Part shown: positions 26,706 through 34,845 of the stretch, piece by piece
Layout of the letters: each line of letters starts with the position of its first letter
Numbering within the stretch: position 1 is the first letter of the stretch
Assembly: GCF_947489565.1 (NCBI RefSeq)
Contig: NZ_CANLEA010000009.1
Coordinates: 62,001-126,000, forward strand
Length of the DNA: 64,000 nt
Direction: 5' to 3'
Source: an uncultured Kordia sp.
GTDB taxonomy: Bacteria; Bacteroidota; Bacteroidia; Flavobacteriales; Flavobacteriaceae
Translations under genes and position numbers: made by a program
Notes under the pieces: generated by a model
Told to the model about the DNA's origin: nothing
Seen by the model: only the letters and a program-made list of their open reading frames with translations
The model's database searches: none

Positions 26706-28283
26706 TTACCTTCTTAACCTTTTTCTTATTAATTTACTCCTAATTTCTCTTAATTTTAATAAATCTTCATTACTGACTTCTAAAATAGAATTAAGAATAT
26801 TAAAATCATTCTTTGTTAGTATTTCCTCAATATTAGATTTGTTTTCAAATTTAACCGTAAAATCTTTGAATTCTGTATTACTAATTTCGGTATAAGGGAT
26901 TGGTAATTTTTTAAACTCGCTTGGAACAAGTTCTAGAACTCCTCCTCCATAATACCTACCATCTAATTCAGACAATAACAAGGTTAAAGTATTATAAAAC
27001 GAATAGATGAAACTATTTAAATCATAATCTTCCCGCATTTTGACTTTATAAGCTGAATCTGTAACAAATGCATCAGAATTATTTTTTAGAAGTTTTGGAT
27101 ACAAATGACTTCTCTTGAAGAAAAAAGCATCAGGTTTTTTTGCTATATTAGGAATAACATACCAATTGTTTCTTATTCTACATTTATATCTTTTAGGTAT
27201 TTTTTGCACCTCCCCTATATCCAAATACTCTCTTAGCTTTTTTGAAATTCTATCACTGTCATTTAACATCAATAATCTACTTGGATGATTTTCTTCTTCA
27301 AGTTTCTGAAAATCTTCATCATTGAAGATAACACTACCATTCACAAAAAGTCCTTTCTGTATGATTGGCTTAGTAAATCTAGATAAATTATACTTTTTTT
27401 CAATTTCCTTATCTATAATAAAAAACTTATTAGCTGCTGTCACAATACCTGGTTTTGAATCTGAATAATGATTCACCGTTTTAAGCTCTTTTTTAAGATT
27501 ATCTATGAATGCTAATTCATCAGATGTTAGAAAATGATGTATCCATTTTATTTTTGATTCAATGAGTAAATCATTTTTTTTTAAGATAAAATCATTACTC
27601 TTCAATGCTTCAGCAGAAATAATATTAGTAAAAAACTCTCCTTTCTGTTTAGCATTTTTATATGCAAATAGCACAATTGTATCTTGACCTTTACATTCAA
27701 ACATTAATTCATTAAAAGTAAAAATTTCAATTCTTTCAAATTCTTTTTTTAAATACTCTCTAACTTCTTCTGCGAATTTAACTTGCAATAACTCTGCAGG
27801 TAAAACAAATGCCAAAACTCCATTTTTTGTTAAAAGAGTATTAGCTTTAACTAAAAAAGTTGCCCAAATATTCTTCACAGAAGCCTCTGTTAAACCTTCT
27901 TCAATATGTATTTCTTTACTTAATTTTATTTGTCTTTTCGAAAGAGTGCTTTTTTTAATATAAGGAGGGTTTCCTATGACAGTTGAATACTTTTTAATAA
28001 TTGGATATTCTAAAAAATCTGTTTTTAAAAAAGATGATGACTTTTTATCCCATTTTTCTAATGCTTTTTCAAGTTCACTTTCATTAGTATCTAAAGCTGT
28101 TAATTTAATACTAATAGCCTTTTCCTCATTTAATTCAGAAATAAAAGCGCCATCACCAACACTTGGTTCTAAAATAGAAATACGACTTCTCCCTTCAAAA
28201 TGAGATAATACTCTTTTTGAAATAAAGCTTGCCAAATAAGGCGGAGTGTAATATGAACCTGTATTTTTTTTATCTAAAATCAT
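26706..28283 (-). CDS. N6-adenine DNA methyltransferase (Eco57I/TaqI-like)
   Basis: A 525-residue class I methyltransferase. Motif I is ILEPSVGDGAF (about 37-47) and the catalytic motif IV is NPPY (in VIGNPPYIKK, about 104-113), which marks adenine N6 methylation. The N-terminal GSYYTPPYLASFI is typical of type IIG and Eco57I-like enzymes. The C-terminal half (GIVTAANKFFII, ELDGRYYGGGVLELVPSEFKKLPIP) resembles a TaqI-type target-recognition domain. It has no nuclease domain of its own. The start ATG overlaps the HNH stop by 4 bp. As the last gene of the operon it probably marks self DNA, or it could modify phage DNA. Confidence 0.9.
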   Translation of the reverse strand: MILDKKNTGSYYTPPYLASFISKRVLSHFEGRSRISILEPSVGDGAFISELNEEKAISIKLTALDTNESELEKALEKWDKKSSSFLKTDFLEYPIIKKYSTVIGNPPYIKKSTLSKRQIKLSKEIHIEEGLTEASVKNIWATFLVKANTLLTKNGVLAFVLPAELLQVKFAEEVREYLKKEFERIEIFTFNELMFECKGQDTIVLFAYKNAKQKGEFFTNIISAEALKSNDFILKKNDLLIESKIKWIHHFLTSDELAFIDNLKKELKTVNHYSDSKPGIVTAANKFFIIDKEIEKKYNLSRFTKPIIQKGLFVNGSVIFNDEDFQKLEEENHPSRLLMLNDSDRISKKLREYLDIGEVQKIPKRYKCRIRNNWYVIPNIAKKPDAFFFKRSHLYPKLLKNNSDAFVTDSAYKVKMREDYDLNSFIYSFYNTLTLLLSELDGRYYGGGVLELVPSEFKKLPIPYTEISNTEFKDFTVKFENKSNIEEILTKNDFNILNSILEVSNEDLLKLREIRSKLIRKRLRR

Positions 28284-28921
28284 TTAGCTCTCTTAATTTC
28301 ACTTGGTCTATACCTACTTATTTTCTTTTCACTATTTTGAAATGAAATAATTTCAGCTGTAAGATGCATATACTCCTGTAATAATAAATCGCGTTTTTCT
28401 GATCTATCTACCAAAAGAACTTTTGATGCTAATTCTGGTAAATTCATTATAGCTTTATCTAACCTAGCGCGTAATTTAAATTCCTTTCTCTCATTTATTA
28501 ATTGAGGCCTATTTAAAACAATTTTCTCTATTATATATTTCGAAGCTACATATTTCCCGTGTAATAACCCATTTTCATCTATATCAAATAAGGTGTTATA
28601 ATTAACTTGTTTTGGATCGGGATATGAAGGGACTGAATGATTTGAATTAGGCTCCTCAGGCCAATCATTACTTTTAAATCGATTACAAATAGCACAGGCA
28701 TAAAAAAGGTTTTCAAACTCTTTTTCCAATGCAGAAAATTTTGATTTAGGCTTGAAGTGTTCTATGTGAAAATTATCACTTCCTCCAAGAGAGTTTTCAT
28801 GAATTGCACAGTATACACATTTTTCTTTAGCTTCTAAACGTATTTCTGACCTATATTTTCTATATTCAGAGACTTTTATTGGTCGTTTAGTTAAGTTTTT
28901 ATTTATTATTGTCCATTTCAT
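28280..28921 (-). CDS. HNH endonuclease
   Basis: A 213-residue protein with an HNH/zinc-type nuclease core: CVYC (35-38), FHIEHFKPKS (51-60) and NLFYACAICNRFKSN (71-85). The His-Glu-His and the later Asn form the beta-beta-alpha metal site, and the four Cys a structural zinc site. The remainder, about 130 residues, is charged and helical and may bind DNA or a partner. It is coupled by 4-bp overlaps both to the receiver gene before it and to the methyltransferase gene after it, so it is the likely effector nuclease. Target unknown. Confidence 0.88.
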   Translation of the reverse strand: MKWTIINKNLTKRPIKVSEYRKYRSEIRLEAKEKCVYCAIHENSLGGSDNFHIEHFKPKSKFSALEKEFENLFYACAICNRFKSNDWPEEPNSNHSVPSYPDPKQVNYNTLFDIDENGLLHGKYVASKYIIEKIVLNRPQLINERKEFKLRARLDKAIMNLPELASKVLLVDRSEKRDLLLQEYMHLTAEIISFQNSEKKISRYRPSEIKRAK

Positions 28922-29580
28922 TTTTCCAAAAATTGCTTAATCTTATTCGATAATTCTTCCAGTTTAATTGTCTTATCTTCCAACTCGATCAGCCATTGTT
29001 TTCTATCATTTATACTTAAAGAGGTTAAAGGAATTTCAAGTTTAGTTTGTAAACCTTTTAATTCTGAAATATCTTCTTTAGTTGCTTTATCTAATGCAAC
29101 CAACTCTGACAATTGAGCCAGCCTATTATACTCTTCTTGATAATTATTAAGATATGACTGAGTTGCTCGCACAAATCTTTGCATATATTGTTCAGCATTT
29201 TTTTTATCAGAAAATAATGTTCTACTAACAATACCATCAAATTGACCTTTCATTCCTTGTAAAACTGTATCATCATCAAAAGCTGTAATTACATACATGG
29301 GTAATTGCTTGTTAGTCACTCTCAATAGCTTGACGATATCATGTCCGCTATAGCTTGTAGATTTTCCTTTTTCATTTGGGACCACATTTAACTTCTCGTC
29401 TACAATAAGTATAACTACTTTATTTTGAACAATCCAACTAGCATAATCTTCAATTTCCTCTAATGGATCATAGTGTTTTACTTCCCATTTGATGCCCTCT
29501 TTTTTCAAATATCTTGAAATACGTTTAGCTACTCTATTCCTTAATTCTTTATTATCGTCAATTATTGCTACTTTAAGCAT
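28918..29580 (-). CDS. Stand-alone receiver-domain protein with coiled-coil tail
   Basis: A 220-residue protein. Residues 1-125 form a receiver domain with the acidic pair Asp8-Asp9 (AIIDDN), the phospho-acceptor Asp61 (ILIVDEKL) and Thr99 (VITAFDDD). The conserved Lys of strand 5 appears replaced (DGIVSRTLF). Residues 130-220 are charged heptad-like helices with no DNA-binding fold. I chose ATG 29580, since the two codons before it start with TTG. It lies 7 bp after the GHKL ATPase gene and overlaps the HNH gene by 4 bp. It probably relays a signal from the ATPase/kinase to the nuclease or methyltransferase by protein contact and not by transcription. Confidence 0.85.
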   Translation of the reverse strand: MLKVAIIDDNKELRNRVAKRISRYLKKEGIKWEVKHYDPLEEIEDYASWIVQNKVVILIVDEKLNVVPNEKGKSTSYSGHDIVKLLRVTNKQLPMYVITAFDDDTVLQGMKGQFDGIVSRTLFSDKKNAEQYMQRFVRATQSYLNNYQEEYNRLAQLSELVALDKATKEDISELKGLQTKLEIPLTSLSINDRKQWLIELEDKTIKLEELSNKIKQFLEK

Positions 29581-29587
29581 ACACAAA

Positions 29588-31918
29588 TTATTTTAATGGT
29601 AACCAAATAGAAAACTTGGCTCCGCCAAGAATCAAATCATTTTCAACTTTTCTTACCCCTTCCAAATCATCAACTATAGATTGAACTATTGTAAGACCTA
29701 AACCAGTTCCAGAAACATTTCCTTTGTCATCTGTTTTTGTACTATATAAGGCCTCCCAAATTATTTCCTTAAATTCATCATGAACCCCTAAACCAGAATC
29801 TGAAACAATAATTTCAAAACCTTCTTTATTTTCTACACTTTTAGAGTTTAAACCTAAAAAAACTTTTCTATCTTTTAGTATATTCAAACACGCAGAATAA
29901 GCATTTGTTAATAAGTTAATTAAAACAGTTTCAATATCCATTGGAAATGTTTTTGCTTGTACCTCTTTAAAATCTGTAGAAATTTCAATCCCGCTGGCTT
30001 TAAAGGTAGGAGTAACTTCAAGTATTATTTTTCTTAGCAAGGAACTAACCTCTATTTTTTTTCGAGTTCTTTTATCTCTTTTAATTCTTGTTAGAGCAAA
30101 AGCCCCCCATTCTGCAACCTGATTTGCATGTTTCTTGGAAGAGTTCAATTCAGTAAGAGCTTCTTTAATATCTGGAGGTATTTCATTTAAAGATTCAATA
30201 GCTTCTTCATTAGCCATCTTAAATTGAGTAATTGAAGTTTGTGTTTCATGACCAAAAACTGCTGATGAGATACCTATAGTGGCTAATCCACCTAGAGTTC
30301 TATTTTTATCAAGAACTTCTTCAATAGTTTTCTCTGTTTCTTTAGTCTGTACAAGAACAGCGTCAATATTAGTTGAAGCATCTAGCACGTATGAATGATT
30401 ATTTTCCTTTGCCTTCTGTTTCAGCCCGATAAGTTCTTTTTTAAGATTGTCTAACTGGATTTTATAATTATCTAATATTTTTTTGTAAGAAGGACGTTTT
30501 GGTTTATCTTCATTTATATTAATGTCCTTGTGGATTTTATGTCTATGTAATTCTAAAAGCCTCAATCCACTTAAAACTAATGCTCTTAAATCATAATAAG
30601 CTTCATTATGTACCAATCCTTCTCTAGCTGCACTGTCTTCAAGATCTATATTCTCGTCTCTACTTATATAAATAGCCCCTAACATTTGATTATTTTTAAC
30701 CATCCAATCAGAGCGACCAATACCTGCTGGGTTTTGTCCTTGTCTTTCACCTAAATTAAGCCAATCTTCTCCATCCTTCCCTGAGAAACCATAAGGTTTT
30801 ACACTTATATTATCTCTGTATATCTTCACCCCTCCATTATAACTCAAATATTCCTTTAATTGATTCAATGTAAAACCAGAGTCTTTGACCATTGCTTTGT
30901 CTCTTGGATAAAACATCAAATCAAACATAACTGGACCACAAGTAGGGTTACTTTGGCTAATGCTATTATTTTTAATATCATTTAATAATATTTTTTTTCC
31001 CTCTTGTTTTTGAGTCAACTGTTTCCATGTGATTATTTTTTCAGATGTATCACTAATCTTGTATTTATCTTTCAAGGTGTATATTATTTCATCGCTTACA
31101 CCATCGTAAAACACATTTATTTCAACTTCAGGCTCCAGATGTGCTTTAGATTTAATTTCACCTTTGTATTCTGTTATTAGATTTGTTTTTACTGTTATTT
31201 TAAAATCTTTAACTACTCTAAATGGTGAAATTAATATTAATAATTCTTCATATAGTCTCTTTAAATCTGAGTCTTTCCATTCGTTTCTTAATCCTGTAAT
31301 TATTAACTCAGTTCCTGTTGAACTTACTTTACCTTTATATTTAGGTAAATTTATTTTAGGAGAATTTATTTTTTCAAAAGGTATTAAATGTAAATCAACA
31401 CCTTGTTTATCAAAATCATTCCAGTTTATTTTTAAACCAAAAATTTCTCCTTCTTTTTTTGTAATTAAATTGATTGAAGATCCTAATCGATCAGCAGATA
31501 ATCTGCCTATACCTTTTTCACCTGTTTTTCTCCTTCCCTTTTTTGACGTAGTTTCAATTCTCTTTGATGAAAATCCGATTCGCAACCATTTCTTTAACAC
31601 CTCTTCTTTTGTCATTCCAGTGCCTGAATCTGAAATTCTTATGTAGCTTTTATCATTTTCCTTAATGCAAATTTCAATTTCAACATTAGTCGCGTCTGCA
31701 TCATATCCGTTTTTAACAAGTTCCAAAACAGCTGTAGTATGATCCTTTATACTATCTCTTCCCAAATGAGCTAGAGCACCTGAATCAGTTGTAAATCGTA
31801 AATTATCACCATCATACTTTGCTAGATCAGACGATAATTCAAGAAAAGTTTGAAAATTAATTTTCTCTTCTTCTAAAAGAGATTTAATTTCATTTTTTAA
31901 TTCATTTTCTGTTTTCAT
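29588..31918 (-). CDS. Double-GHKL ATPase: MORC/Hsp90-like module fused to histidine-kinase module
   Basis: A 776-residue protein with two GHKL ATPase modules. The N-terminal one is Hsp90/MutL/MORC-like: VLELVKNGYDADAT with Glu66 and Asn70, DSGTGM (97-102) and GEKGIGRLS (133-141). A long coiled coil (about 470-545) follows. The C-terminal part is a histidine kinase-like core: FGHETQTS with His557, N-box NLLTNAYSA (Asn672), DSGLGV (707-712) and GTGLGL (737-742). There is no signal peptide or membrane span, so it is a cytoplasmic sensor. It is the first gene of the four-gene operon, upstream of its cognate-looking receiver. Confidence 0.88.
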   Translation of the reverse strand: MKTENELKNEIKSLLEEEKINFQTFLELSSDLAKYDGDNLRFTTDSGALAHLGRDSIKDHTTAVLELVKNGYDADATNVEIEICIKENDKSYIRISDSGTGMTKEEVLKKWLRIGFSSKRIETTSKKGRRKTGEKGIGRLSADRLGSSINLITKKEGEIFGLKINWNDFDKQGVDLHLIPFEKINSPKINLPKYKGKVSSTGTELIITGLRNEWKDSDLKRLYEELLILISPFRVVKDFKITVKTNLITEYKGEIKSKAHLEPEVEINVFYDGVSDEIIYTLKDKYKISDTSEKIITWKQLTQKQEGKKILLNDIKNNSISQSNPTCGPVMFDLMFYPRDKAMVKDSGFTLNQLKEYLSYNGGVKIYRDNISVKPYGFSGKDGEDWLNLGERQGQNPAGIGRSDWMVKNNQMLGAIYISRDENIDLEDSAAREGLVHNEAYYDLRALVLSGLRLLELHRHKIHKDININEDKPKRPSYKKILDNYKIQLDNLKKELIGLKQKAKENNHSYVLDASTNIDAVLVQTKETEKTIEEVLDKNRTLGGLATIGISSAVFGHETQTSITQFKMANEEAIESLNEIPPDIKEALTELNSSKKHANQVAEWGAFALTRIKRDKRTRKKIEVSSLLRKIILEVTPTFKASGIEISTDFKEVQAKTFPMDIETVLINLLTNAYSACLNILKDRKVFLGLNSKSVENKEGFEIIVSDSGLGVHDEFKEIIWEALYSTKTDDKGNVSGTGLGLTIVQSIVDDLEGVRKVENDLILGGAKFSIWLPLK

Positions 31919-32058
31919 CTAGAATTCATTTAGTTAATCTCTTCAACACTAGAAATATAATTATCTATAATTTATCATGAAATTTCTATTCTAAATACAA
32001 GCTTTAAAATTTTAAAAATTTACTCATACTAAATATTCACTTTGAAACTTCTTTCATA

Positions 32059-32066
32059 CAAATATA
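32059..32066 (-). promoter_or_regulatory. Candidate -7 box for the four-gene operon
   Basis: Minus-strand TATATTTG matches TAnnTTTG, about 140 bp upstream of the ATPase start. No TTG -33 element is visible at the usual distance. The rest of 31919-32173 is AT-rich with no gene. Confidence 0.3.
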
Positions 32067-32173
32067 TAATAATGAAGGATATTTTTCTAGGCGGTTACTA
32101 AAAGTAGACATTTCTAAAACCTCAATATTAAACTAAAAAAAAGTTATATAACTACGGAAACCCGTAATGACTC

Positions 32174-32216
32174 AAAAAAACCACCCAAACAGCTTCCTAG
32201 AAAACTAAATGGGTGG
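32174..32216 (-). terminator. Intrinsic terminator between GIY-YIG gene and the four-gene operon
   Basis: CCACCCA (32181-32187) pairs with TGGGTGG (32210-32216); reading leftwards the stem is followed by TTTTTTT. The loop is long (22 nt). It separates the upstream genes from the operon, which therefore needs its own promoter. Confidence 0.65.
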
Positions 32217-32217
32217 C

Positions 32218-32330
32218 ATTTCGGGCTTCGAGAGCCTCAGCCCTCGGCTCAGTGCTCGAATTAGCAACATACTTCGACATACTCACTAGCAGGATTCAAG
32301 TAGCCTGAGGTTCTCGAAGGCTACTTATCC
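32218..32330. repeat. GC-richer palindromic intergenic repeat
   Basis: The segment carries several TCGAG and CTCAG elements and a perfect hairpin AGTAGCCT (32299-32306) with AGGCTACT (32318-32325), which overlaps the GIY-YIG stop codon. It belongs to the dispersed repeat type seen elsewhere in the window. Confidence 0.5.
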
Positions 32331-32611
32331 CGATACGCTATAGATAACTCGAGAAGTTTTTCATACTTCCCCGCAATCAACGCTTCTTTCTTTTTACGAC
32401 TCCAGCCTTGTACTTGCTTTTCTCTGTAAAACGCAGTATCAATTCGGGTATAAGTTTCTACATATACCAACTTAACGGGCAAGCGCTTTTTGGTATGGTT
32501 GGCACCATTTCCAGTGGCATGTTGCATAAAACGCCTTGCTAAATCTTTGGTGCTTCCTGTATAGTAACTACCATCACTACACTCCAATATGTACATATAT
32601 CCTTTTGGCAT
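32321..32611 (-). CDS. GIY-YIG nuclease-superfamily protein (UPF0213-like)
   Basis: A 96-residue protein that is a single GIY-YIG domain: YMYILEC (5-11), YYTGSTKDLARR (16-27), the NHT segment (38-40) and the Glu-bearing helix AFYREKQVQGWSRKKK. Length and motifs fit the small UPF0213/YhbQ-like group, often present in many copies in Bacteroidota. Biological role unclear; family members can act on DNA structures. It lies 36 bp after the DUF6261-like gene on the same strand. Confidence 0.9.
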   Translation of the reverse strand: MPKGYMYILECSDGSYYTGSTKDLARRFMQHATGNGANHTKKRLPVKLVYVETYTRIDTAFYREKQVQGWSRKKKEALIAGKYEKLLELSIAYRDK

Positions 32612-32647
32612 ATTTAATTAAAGATTGAGTGCTCGAATTCGTAATTC

Positions 32648-33412
32648 TCAACTTTGATCTTCCTCAGTTTCTGAGGAGTCTGAGGCACTCGAAGACTCAG
32701 TTTCCGTACTTCCCGAACTCAATCGAAGTCCCACAGTTAAGTTATACTGCTTTGCCAATACACTAAACTCATTCACCAATTCTTGATGTGTAGCATTGCT
32801 GCCTAGTGTTGCATGTGCCTCTACATGTGCCGTTAAGGTTTTGTAGGCATCGGTAGTATCCTCTCGTAATGAAGTAAAACTTGTGGCAGGATTGGCTGCC
32901 GACTCTGAGATACGTGCTAAGTATCGGTCGTTAAAAGCTTCGTTTGCTGTTTTAAGTTCTGCAATCCAATCGGTCAGTGCCGTCGTAGTAATGGCGTTTG
33001 CCAAATCGGTTTCAGTTTCCCAATCGGATAACATACTATCTATGACGGCGGTTTCGGCTTGGTAGTTCATTCGTGGAATATTGCTACCGTAGTTATTCAT
33101 ATTAAATAACAAACTACGTGCAGCCGATTGAAAACGCTCATCGTAATGATAGTTGTAGGCTTCCAAATTGGCCTTAATTCCCATAAACGCTTTATCGCGT
33201 CGAGCATCCAATTCAATTAATTCTTGTGTAATGCCACTGCTCTGCTCCTGCTGAAACAAATTGTCCATTTGAGACGTAAGCGTTGCAAGGGCATCACGCT
33301 GTGCGGTAAGTTGTAATACATCAACATCATTGGCGTTGACAAGCTCTAATACATCTTTCATGTATTGTAAAAATTCGCTATTTCTGTAGCGGTCTAATGT
33401 TGGATTTTCCAT
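32648..33412 (-). CDS. DUF6261-like helical protein
   Basis: A 254-residue mostly helical soluble protein with no signal peptide. The opening LDRYRNSEFLQYMKDVLELV and the later RRDKAFMGIKANLEAY and YNLTVGLRLSSGS segments resemble the Bacteroidota family DUF6261. The last 25 residues are a Ser/Glu-rich tail. Function unknown. Directly upstream of its start lies the 42-bp palindromic tandem repeat. Confidence 0.75.
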   Translation of the reverse strand: MENPTLDRYRNSEFLQYMKDVLELVNANDVDVLQLTAQRDALATLTSQMDNLFQQEQSSGITQELIELDARRDKAFMGIKANLEAYNYHYDERFQSAARSLLFNMNNYGSNIPRMNYQAETAVIDSMLSDWETETDLANAITTTALTDWIAELKTANEAFNDRYLARISESAANPATSFTSLREDTTDAYKTLTAHVEAHATLGSNATHQELVNEFSVLAKQYNLTVGLRLSSGSTETESSSASDSSETEEDQS

Positions 33413-33490
33413 AACATTGAGTTTTTAGAAGATTTATAATTTTTTAACACTTTTCGAGTACACTATTACACATTTCGCAATAAAAACGCT

Positions 33491-33690
33491 CCCGAAACGA
33501 TCTCGCAGCAATGCAACAAGCTTTCGGGAAATCCCGAAACGGTCTCGCAGACGTGCAGGAAGCTTTCGGGAAGTCCCGAAACGTTCTCGCAGACCTGCAG
33601 GAGGCTTTCGGGAAAACCCGAAATGTTCTCGCAACCGTGCAACAGGCTTTCGGGGAAACCTGAAACATTCTCGCAAGCCTGCAACTCCCT
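33491..33690. repeat. 42-bp palindromic tandem repeat, about 4.7 copies
   Basis: Units start at 33491, 33533, 33575, 33617 and 33659 (last one partial). Each begins CCCGAAA (CCTGAAA in the last) and ends TTTCGGG, with TCTCGCA in the middle. Arms within a unit can pair, and so can the junctions (TTTCGGGAAATCCCGAAA at 33523-33540 is a perfect palindrome). Copies differ at several positions, mostly in the loop. The array is richer in GC than its surroundings and is open in all three minus-strand frames. Confidence 0.9.
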
Positions 33691-34053
33691 TTTGTTTGGC
33701 TTATAATGCGCGAAACATTACTGTTTGATATGATGAATCTCTAAAAAAAATCAATTGAACCTTGAAATTATTTGATAAGCGTTGAATATTTTTTATAAGC
33801 GTTAGATTTTGACACTTCAACCTTCTCTTTTCAGTTTTTTATAGTGATAAACTCGTAGTTTATATGTCGCTATCGTTTCTGATGCCAATTATTTACTTTA
33901 AGTCTATAAAAATGAGCGTTTTTAGTAAGTAAGTTAAAGCGTAGCATACACTGAAAAAACTTCCGCTAATTTCCTTTAATGAAATAGTGTTTTTCCTGAA
34001 AATAGCCACAGTAGCTTTTATAGTTTTGTCATCGAATTTTAAAACTATACATC

Positions 34054-34206
34054 ATGAAAAATCAAAAAACGATTCAAACATTAACATTCAAAAAAACAAC
34101 TGTTTCTATTTTTAGCATTACAGGAGGATTGCCAATAGAAAATAATATTACAAGAACTTACTGCAACCGTAGAACAGTAGATTCCATTTGTCATTGCCCT
34201 CGTTAG
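34054..34206 (+). CDS. Short Cys-containing double-glycine leader peptide
   Basis: A 50-residue peptide that starts MKNQKTIQTLTFKKTTVSIF, has Gly-Gly at 24-25 (SITGGL) and ends in a core with three Cys (YCNRR, ICHCPR). The leader pattern LxFxKxxVSxF matches the peptides at 22395, 22781, 25301 and 55251 after conservative changes. An intrinsic terminator follows 42 bp after the stop, which supports a real transcript. The stretch before it, 33691-34053, shows nothing else. Confidence 0.6.
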   Translation: MKNQKTIQTLTFKKTTVSIFSITGGLPIENNITRTYCNRRTVDSICHCPR

Positions 34207-34248
34207 ACATAAAAACTACTTTTTACTCATAAGGAGTTATAAACAATA

Positions 34249-34282
34249 AAAGCTCAACTACTACTAGTTGGGCTTTGTTTTT
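34249..34282 (+). terminator. Intrinsic terminator after short peptide gene
   Basis: AAAGCTCAACT (34249-34259) pairs with AGTTGGGCTTT (34266-34276) with one T.G wobble, followed by a T-run. Confidence 0.75.
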
Positions 34283-34344
34283 TAACAATACCATTACGCA
34301 ACCTTATCCTAACTTTTGTATCTATTTACAAAACAACAACCCTT

Positions 34345-34845
34345 ATGAAAAACAAACTCTTTACTCTCATACTCTGTCTGAGTCTTATTTCCTGTTGGTA
34401 CTCAGATGATGGAGGCGATACTATAGCGAATAGCCTTTATGAACCTACGATACTCTTACGAACCGAACTAGAAAGTTCTATTACACTACAAGAAGCACGT
34501 GCCATAGAGAAAACAGGTAAAATTTATGTCATTGGTAATTATTTATTTGTGAACGAACCGCATGTAGGTTTTCACATTATCAATAACAGCGATCCATCGA
34601 ATCCAGTAGCAGAAAAGTTTTTAACGACGCCTGGCGTGACCGATATTATTTTTAAAGGAGATTCTTTTTATATAAATCAAGCGGTCGATTTGGTAGCCTT
34701 GAAGTTTAATGATGCCATGACAAGTGTTACGGAAACGAAACGTATCAAAAATACTTTCCCCGTTATGGAATCGCCTGATGGTTATTATCATCAGACGACT
34801 AGCGATGATGAAATTGTTGTAAACTGGACTTTAAACCTAAACTAA
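34345..34845 (+). CDS. Short LVIVD-type lipoprotein
   Basis: A 166-residue lipoprotein (LISC lipobox, Cys17). The body has blades like VIGNYLFVNEPHVGFHIINN followed by DPSNPV, the pattern of LVIVD beta-propeller repeats. It holds only about two or three blades, so it may be a shortened paralogue of the larger protein downstream. Its TAATG stop-start overlaps the next gene by one base, which indicates translational coupling. Function unknown; probably outer-membrane associated. Confidence 0.7.
   Translation: MKNKLFTLILCLSLISCWYSDDGGDTIANSLYEPTILLRTELESSITLQEARAIEKTGKIYVIGNYLFVNEPHVGFHIINNSDPSNPVAEKFLTTPGVTDIIFKGDSFYINQAVDLVALKFNDAMTSVTETKRIKNTFPVMESPDGYYHQTTSDDEIVVNWTLNLN

Noticed and set aside
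26706-31918. Assignment of the operon to BREX, DISARM or the Detocs two-component defence system
   Set aside because: The hallmark genes of BREX (PglZ, BrxC) and DISARM (DrmA/DrmB helicases) are absent, and the kinase here lacks the TPR sensor and separate effector layout of Detocs.
33434-33684. Three overlapping minus-strand frames of 72-80 codons with 14-residue repeats
   Set aside because: All three frames are open only because the 42-bp repeat has no stop in any frame. There is no signal peptide, family or ribosome-start support for one over another.
33491-33690. CRISPR-like array
   Set aside because: There are no spacers: the 42-bp units are directly adjacent and vary inside the unit. 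No cas genes are present.
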